From Clostridia bacterium (GTDB taxonomy: Bacteria; Bacillota; Clostridia; Oscillospirales; CAG-272): a stretch of DNA of 12,576 nt. A program made the position numbers and the translations under genes. Shown here piece by piece: positions 12,482 to 12,576 of this stretch. A model generated the notes under the pieces. That model saw only the letters and a list, made by a program, of their open reading frames with translations. It had not been told where the DNA came from and searched no databases. Where the stretch lies: the NCBI GenBank assembly GCA_017457465.1, contig JAFTHJ010000128.1, forward strand, positions 1-12,576. The letters are read 5' to 3'. The number at the start of each line of letters is the position of its first letter. The stretch's first letter is position 1.

Positions 12482-12576
12482 ATGAAGCTTATTCTTGATA
12501 CAGCTAATCTTAACGATATAAAATATTTTAACGAGTTTTTTCCGATAGTCGGAGTTACGACCAACCCTACGATTCT
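12482..12576 (+). CDS. fsa: Fructose-6-phosphate aldolase / TalC-type transaldolase (N-terminal part)
   Basis: Only the first 31 codons are in the window. The ATG lies 7 bases after AGGGAGG and 17 bases after the yjbQ stop. The start MKLILDTANLNDIKYF followed by VGVTTNPTI matches the N-terminus of the small (about 215-residue) FSA/TalC family, where D6 and the TTNPT loop belong to the active-site barrel. Members either cleave fructose-6-phosphate to dihydroxyacetone and glyceraldehyde-3-phosphate or act as transaldolases; the residues that tell the two apart, and the catalytic lysine, lie beyond the window. It is the third gene of the DeoR-controlled operon and the clearest sign that the operon handles sugar phosphates. 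Confidence 0.88.
   Translation, partial: MKLILDTANLNDIKYFNEFFPIVGVTTNPTI

Noticed and set aside
11215..12576. Sulfoquinovose transaldolase (sulfo-TAL) pathway as the meaning of the SIS/transaldolase operon
   Set aside because: Only a partial transaldolase-like gene is visible; no sulfoquinovosidase, sulfolactaldehyde dehydrogenase or sulfonate exporter lies in the window, and YjbQ is not a known part of that pathway.

Overview
The window looks like chromosomal DNA of a gut- or rumen-type Firmicute of class Clostridia. This is inferred from AGGAGG-type ribosome sites, sigma-A promoters with 17-bp spacers, a family-typical IreB, an ECF-type BioY, a BspA-like leucine-rich surface protein ending in a Gly-Cys-Gly-Ser/TM tail, and a B. 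subtilis-type class II aldolase. No tRNA, rRNA, CRISPR array, integrase or transposase is visible.

Left part (1-2960). The window opens in the last 117 codons of a sugar-type ABC transporter ATPase, followed by a strong terminator. Three minus-strand genes come next. ireB (own promoter) and a GTG-started serine carboxypeptidase-like protein form a two-gene cell-envelope operon. bioY (own promoter, with a dyad over the predicted transcription start) encodes the biotin S-component. The carboxypeptidase keeps its SxxK motif, but its SxN and KTG motifs appear replaced.

Middle (2969-7030). One minus-strand gene of about 3.66 kb encodes a secreted, C-terminally anchored BspA-like protein with roughly 28 leucine-rich repeats and three copies of a ~76-residue interruption. 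The 405-bp region dividing it from fba is dense. It holds a promoter whose predicted transcript begins on one arm of a perfect 16-bp inverted repeat, a nested second inverted repeat, and a textbook intrinsic terminator just before the ribosome site. This architecture suggests a leader-controlled or invertible switch for the surface protein.

Right-middle (7031-10190, plus strand). fba (zinc-dependent class II fructose-bisphosphate aldolase) is followed by a hairpin and then two adjacent G3E-family P-loop GTPases. The first is a COG0523 metallochaperone with an intact CxCC and 52 histidines in a 90-residue insert. The second has lost CxCC and appears fused to the C-terminal domain of the YcgQ/TIGR03943 (DUF1980) permease-partner family. 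Together they look like a metal (probably zinc) handling pair.

Right end (10196-12576). A DeoR-type repressor is transcribed divergently from an operon encoding a SIS-domain sugar-phosphate isomerase-like protein, a YjbQ/UPF0047 protein and the start of a fructose-6-phosphate aldolase/transaldolase. Paired CGAAAG elements lie just downstream of both divergent promoters and are good candidates for the repressor's operators. This layout argues for a DeoR-controlled sugar-phosphate pathway in which YjbQ takes part.
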